Source: Pelomonas sp. V22 (GTDB taxonomy: Bacteria > Pseudomonadota > Gammaproteobacteria > Burkholderiales > Burkholderiaceae_C). From it: 64,000 nucleotides of DNA. The position numbers and the translations under genes were made by a program. The stretch spans positions 124,001 through 188,000 of the forward strand of contig NZ_JAGIXS010000005.1 in the NCBI RefSeq assembly GCF_030014915.1, read 5' to 3'. The notes beneath the pieces were generated by a model, which ran no database searches, had not been told where the DNA came from, and saw nothing but the letters and a program-made list of their open reading frames with translations. Of this stretch, positions 62,007 through 64,000 are shown piece after piece. Each line of letters opens with the position of its first letter. Positions within the stretch are counted from its first letter, which is position 1.

Positions 62007-63764
62007 TCAGAAGGTTTCCCAGTCGCCGCTGTCGGCGGCGGGCGGCGTCGGGCGCGGGGCAGGCGGCGACGCGGCCGGGCGCGGGCTGCTGGCCGGCTTG
62101 GGTGGCGATGCAGGCTTCTTCAGGCCGACCACGGGCTTCTTGATCGGTGCGGGGCTGCTCACGGGCCGAGGCGCCGGCGCTGGGCTGGGGCCGCGATGCG
62201 TGGTGGCGGCCGGGCCCGTCCCCGAGATGCGGAAGCTGCTGACCACCTCGGCGAGCTTGGTGGCCTGCTCGCGCAGGCTGATCGCGGCGGCGGCCGATTG
62301 CTCCACCAGGGCGGCGTTCTGCTGCGTCATCTGGTCCAGCTGGGCGATCGCGCCATTGACCTGACCGATGCCCGAGCTCTGCTCGCCGCTGGCCACGCTG
62401 ATCTCGCCAATGATGTCGGTGACGCGCTGCACGCTGGTGACGATCTCGCCCATGGTCTCGCCGGCGGTAGCGACGAGGCGCGAACCGGAGTCGACCTTCT
62501 CGACACTGGTGCCGATCAGGGTCTTGATTTCCTTGGCGGCCTCGGCACTGCGCTGAGCCAGGCTGCGCACTTCACTGGCTACCACAGCAAAGCCGCGGCC
62601 CTGCTCGCCGGCCCGTGCCGCTTCCACGGCGGCGTTCAGCGCCAGGATGTTGGTCTGGAAGGCGATGCCGTCGATCACGCCGATGATGTCGCTGATCTTC
62701 TTGGAGCTGGTGTTGATCTCGTCCATGGTCGAAACGACCTGGGAGACCACTTCGCCGCCGCGCCGCGCCACCTCGGTGGCCGAGTTGACGAGCTGGTTGG
62801 CCGTGGTGGCAGAGTCGGCCGTGTTGCGCACCGTGCTGGTCAGCTCCTCCATGCTGGAGGCGGTCTGCTGCAGGTTGCTGGCGGTCTGCTCGGTGCGGCT
62901 GGACAGGTCCTGGTTGCCGGTGGCGATTTCGCTGGAGGCGGTGGCGATGCTGTCTGTCGCGCTGCGGACGTTGCCGACCATGCGGGCCAGCGAGGCATTC
63001 ATCTGGCCCAGCGCATTGAGCAGCTCGCCGAACTCGTCGCTGCGGTTGGCACTGATGCTGCGGGTCAGGTCGCCATCGGCAATGGCCTTGGCGAAATCGG
63101 CCGACTGCTGCAGCGGCTGGCGGATCGAGCGCACCAGGGCGGCGGCCACGAACATGCCGAGGCCGATCACCACCAGGGCGCCGAGCGTGCTCCACATGAA
63201 CAGGCCTTGCTGGGCCTCGGTGGCGGACTTCTGGGCCTGCTCGTTCTTGTCCTTCTGCAATTTGACGAAGTCGTCGATGGCGCCGAGGTAGGCAGCCACC
63301 GAGGGCACGTATTCCTTCTTGATCACGTCCTTGGCGCCGGCCTGGTCGCCGGCCGCGCCCAGCTCCTTGGCTTTCTTGCTGGCCGCCAGCAGCACGCCAC
63401 CATTGGCCAGGATCTTCTTCAGCTGGGCCTGGTCGGCATCGGTCTTGGCCAGCTCGGTGATCTGCTCGCGCAGCTTGACCACGCGCGGCGTGTCGTTGAC
63501 CAGGTTGTCCTTGAACAGCTCGCCGACGCTCGGGTCGCTGCTGATCGAGGAGGCCATGCTGCGCGTCACGGCGGTTTCGGTCATGCCCTTCCAGACGGCC
63601 GATTTCTCGATCAGGTCATGGCTGGCATTGACCGCCGCCATGGCCTCGGCATGCACGCTGTTGGCTCTCCTGAGCGTGATGCCGGAAATCAGCAGCATGG
63701 CCACCAGCAGCAGCAGGATGGCGCCCCAGAGCTTGCTCGAGACGCGCAGGTTGTTCAGGTTCAT
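62007..63764 (-). CDS. Methyl-accepting chemotaxis protein
   Basis: A 585-residue transmembrane chemoreceptor. TM1 at about 12-30, a four-helix-bundle periplasmic sensor (about 35-190), TM2 at about 191-212 ([22 protein letters not shown] in part), HAMP, then the signalling hairpin with the tip sequence [34 protein letters not shown] in part. From about 520 the tail is a Pro/Ala/Lys-rich flexible tether ending in DWETF, the CheR/CheB-docking pentapeptide. Ligand unknown. Confidence 0.95.
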   Translation of the reverse strand: MNLNNLRVSSKLWGAILLLLVAMLLISGITLRRANSVHAEAMAAVNASHDLIEKSAVWKGMTETAVTRSMASSISSDPSVGELFKDNLVNDTPRVVKLREQITELAKTDADQAQLKKILANGGVLLAASKKAKELGAAGDQAGAKDVIKKEYVPSVAAYLGAIDDFVKLQKDKNEQAQKSATEAQQGLFMWSTLGALVVIGLGMFVAAALVRSIRQPLQQSADFAKAIADGDLTRSISANRSDEFGELLNALGQMNASLARMVGNVRSATDSIATASSEIATGNQDLSSRTEQTASNLQQTASSMEELTSTVRNTADSATTANQLVNSATEVARRGGEVVSQVVSTMDEINTSSKKISDIIGVIDGIAFQTNILALNAAVEAARAGEQGRGFAVVASEVRSLAQRSAEAAKEIKTLIGTSVEKVDSGSRLVATAGETMGEIVTSVQRVTDIIGEISVASGEQSSGIGQVNGAIAQLDQMTQQNAALVEQSAAAAISLREQATKLAEVVSSFRISGTGPAATTHRGPSPAPAPRPVSSPAPIKKPVVGLKKPASPPKPASSPRPAASPPAPRPTPPAADSGDWETF

Positions 63765-63867
63765 GGGTCTTGTCTCCGTCTGACGGTGCCAGGGATGGGC
63801 CGAGGCATCAGCCTAGCAATATCGACGCAAACAAGATAGGCCGGAACCCGGCGCGCTCAGTATTCGC

Positions 63868-64000
63868 TCAGTAGTCGTCCAGAACCCGCAGAATTTCACG
63901 CCCGTAGGCTTCGAGTTTCTTGGCACCGACGCCACTGATCTGGGCCAGCTGGTCCAGCGAACCAGGTTGCTGGCGGGCCATCTCGGCCAGGGTGACGTTC
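63868..64000 (-). CDS. recQ: RecQ helicase, C-terminal end (HRDC domain), truncated by the window
   Basis: 44 codons of the 3' end on the minus strand; the rest lies beyond the window. The residues include TLAEMARQQPGSLDQLAQI, then GVGAKKLEAYGREIL and VLDDY with a TGA stop. This is the end of an HRDC domain, as at the C terminus of RecQ. Another HRDC protein (for example ribonuclease D) is possible, but the spacing to the stop fits RecQ. Confidence 0.75.
   Translation of the reverse strand, partial: NVTLAEMARQQPGSLDQLAQISGVGAKKLEAYGREILRVLDDY

Overview
The window is GC-rich, densely coding DNA from a betaproteobacterium, most likely a Burkholderiales of the Roseateles/Mitsuaria/Rubrivivax type. 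This is inferred from protein sequence style and gene order (mrdA-rodA, recA-recX, sucCD, TerC-kinase-phosphatase-FHA, pilin-pglL), not from a database search.

Left core region (1-18478): the end of mrdA and all of rodA (cell-wall elongation); a convergent two-component pair; recA with a canonical LexA box, then recX; a DUF2889 protein; sucC-sucD with a terminator; a TerC-family membrane protein followed by a Ser/Thr kinase, PP2C phosphatase and FHA protein; a metallo-beta-lactamase-fold phosphodiesterase; and a type IV pilin gene with a sigma-54 promoter and two upstream palindromes. The pilin is followed by a phosphoethanolamine-transferase-like sulfatase-fold enzyme and a PglL/Wzy-type O-ligase, which suggests a pilin modification locus.

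Genomic island (about 18495-47128, 28.6 kb): inserted into the 3' end of moaC and bounded by exact 97-bp direct repeats of that gene end. A tyrosine recombinase lies just inside the left repeat. The right repeat rebuilds moaC with only its last two codons changed. The cargo is a defence island: a type I restriction-modification operon (hsdR, an M15-peptidase-like gene, hsdM, hsdS), a complete type I Zorya system (zorABCD) 36 bp downstream, then two adjacent predicted PD-(D/E)XK nucleases, several unrecognised small or secreted proteins, a GIY-YIG nuclease-like protein, and an intact IS3-family element with 33-bp inverted repeats and a 4-bp target duplication. The IS splits a 52-codon small gene that can be reconstructed exactly. 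An inverted, diverged moaC fragment sits at the inner edge of the right attachment site.

Right core region (47023-64000): moaC; a BepA-like M48 metalloprotease; a small holin-like membrane protein; an iron-acquisition block (tonB behind a promoter overlapping a Fur-box-like site, TonB-dependent siderophore receptor, PiuC-type dioxygenase, FMN alpha-hydroxy-acid oxidase, PepSY protein, cytochrome b); a histone H1-like/SWIB fusion; a lone receiver protein; a DsbA-family isomerase; uvrA; three paralogous small secreted proteins carrying a doubled L(P/E)RVV(I/V)xG(K/R) motif; a chemoreceptor ending in a CheR-binding pentapeptide; and the 3' end of recQ.

The best candidates for something undescribed are the nuclease pair and small genes behind Zorya, the M15-like gene inside the hsd operon, and the repeat-motif small secreted proteins after uvrA. 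All functional calls rest on motifs read by eye; no similarity search was run.
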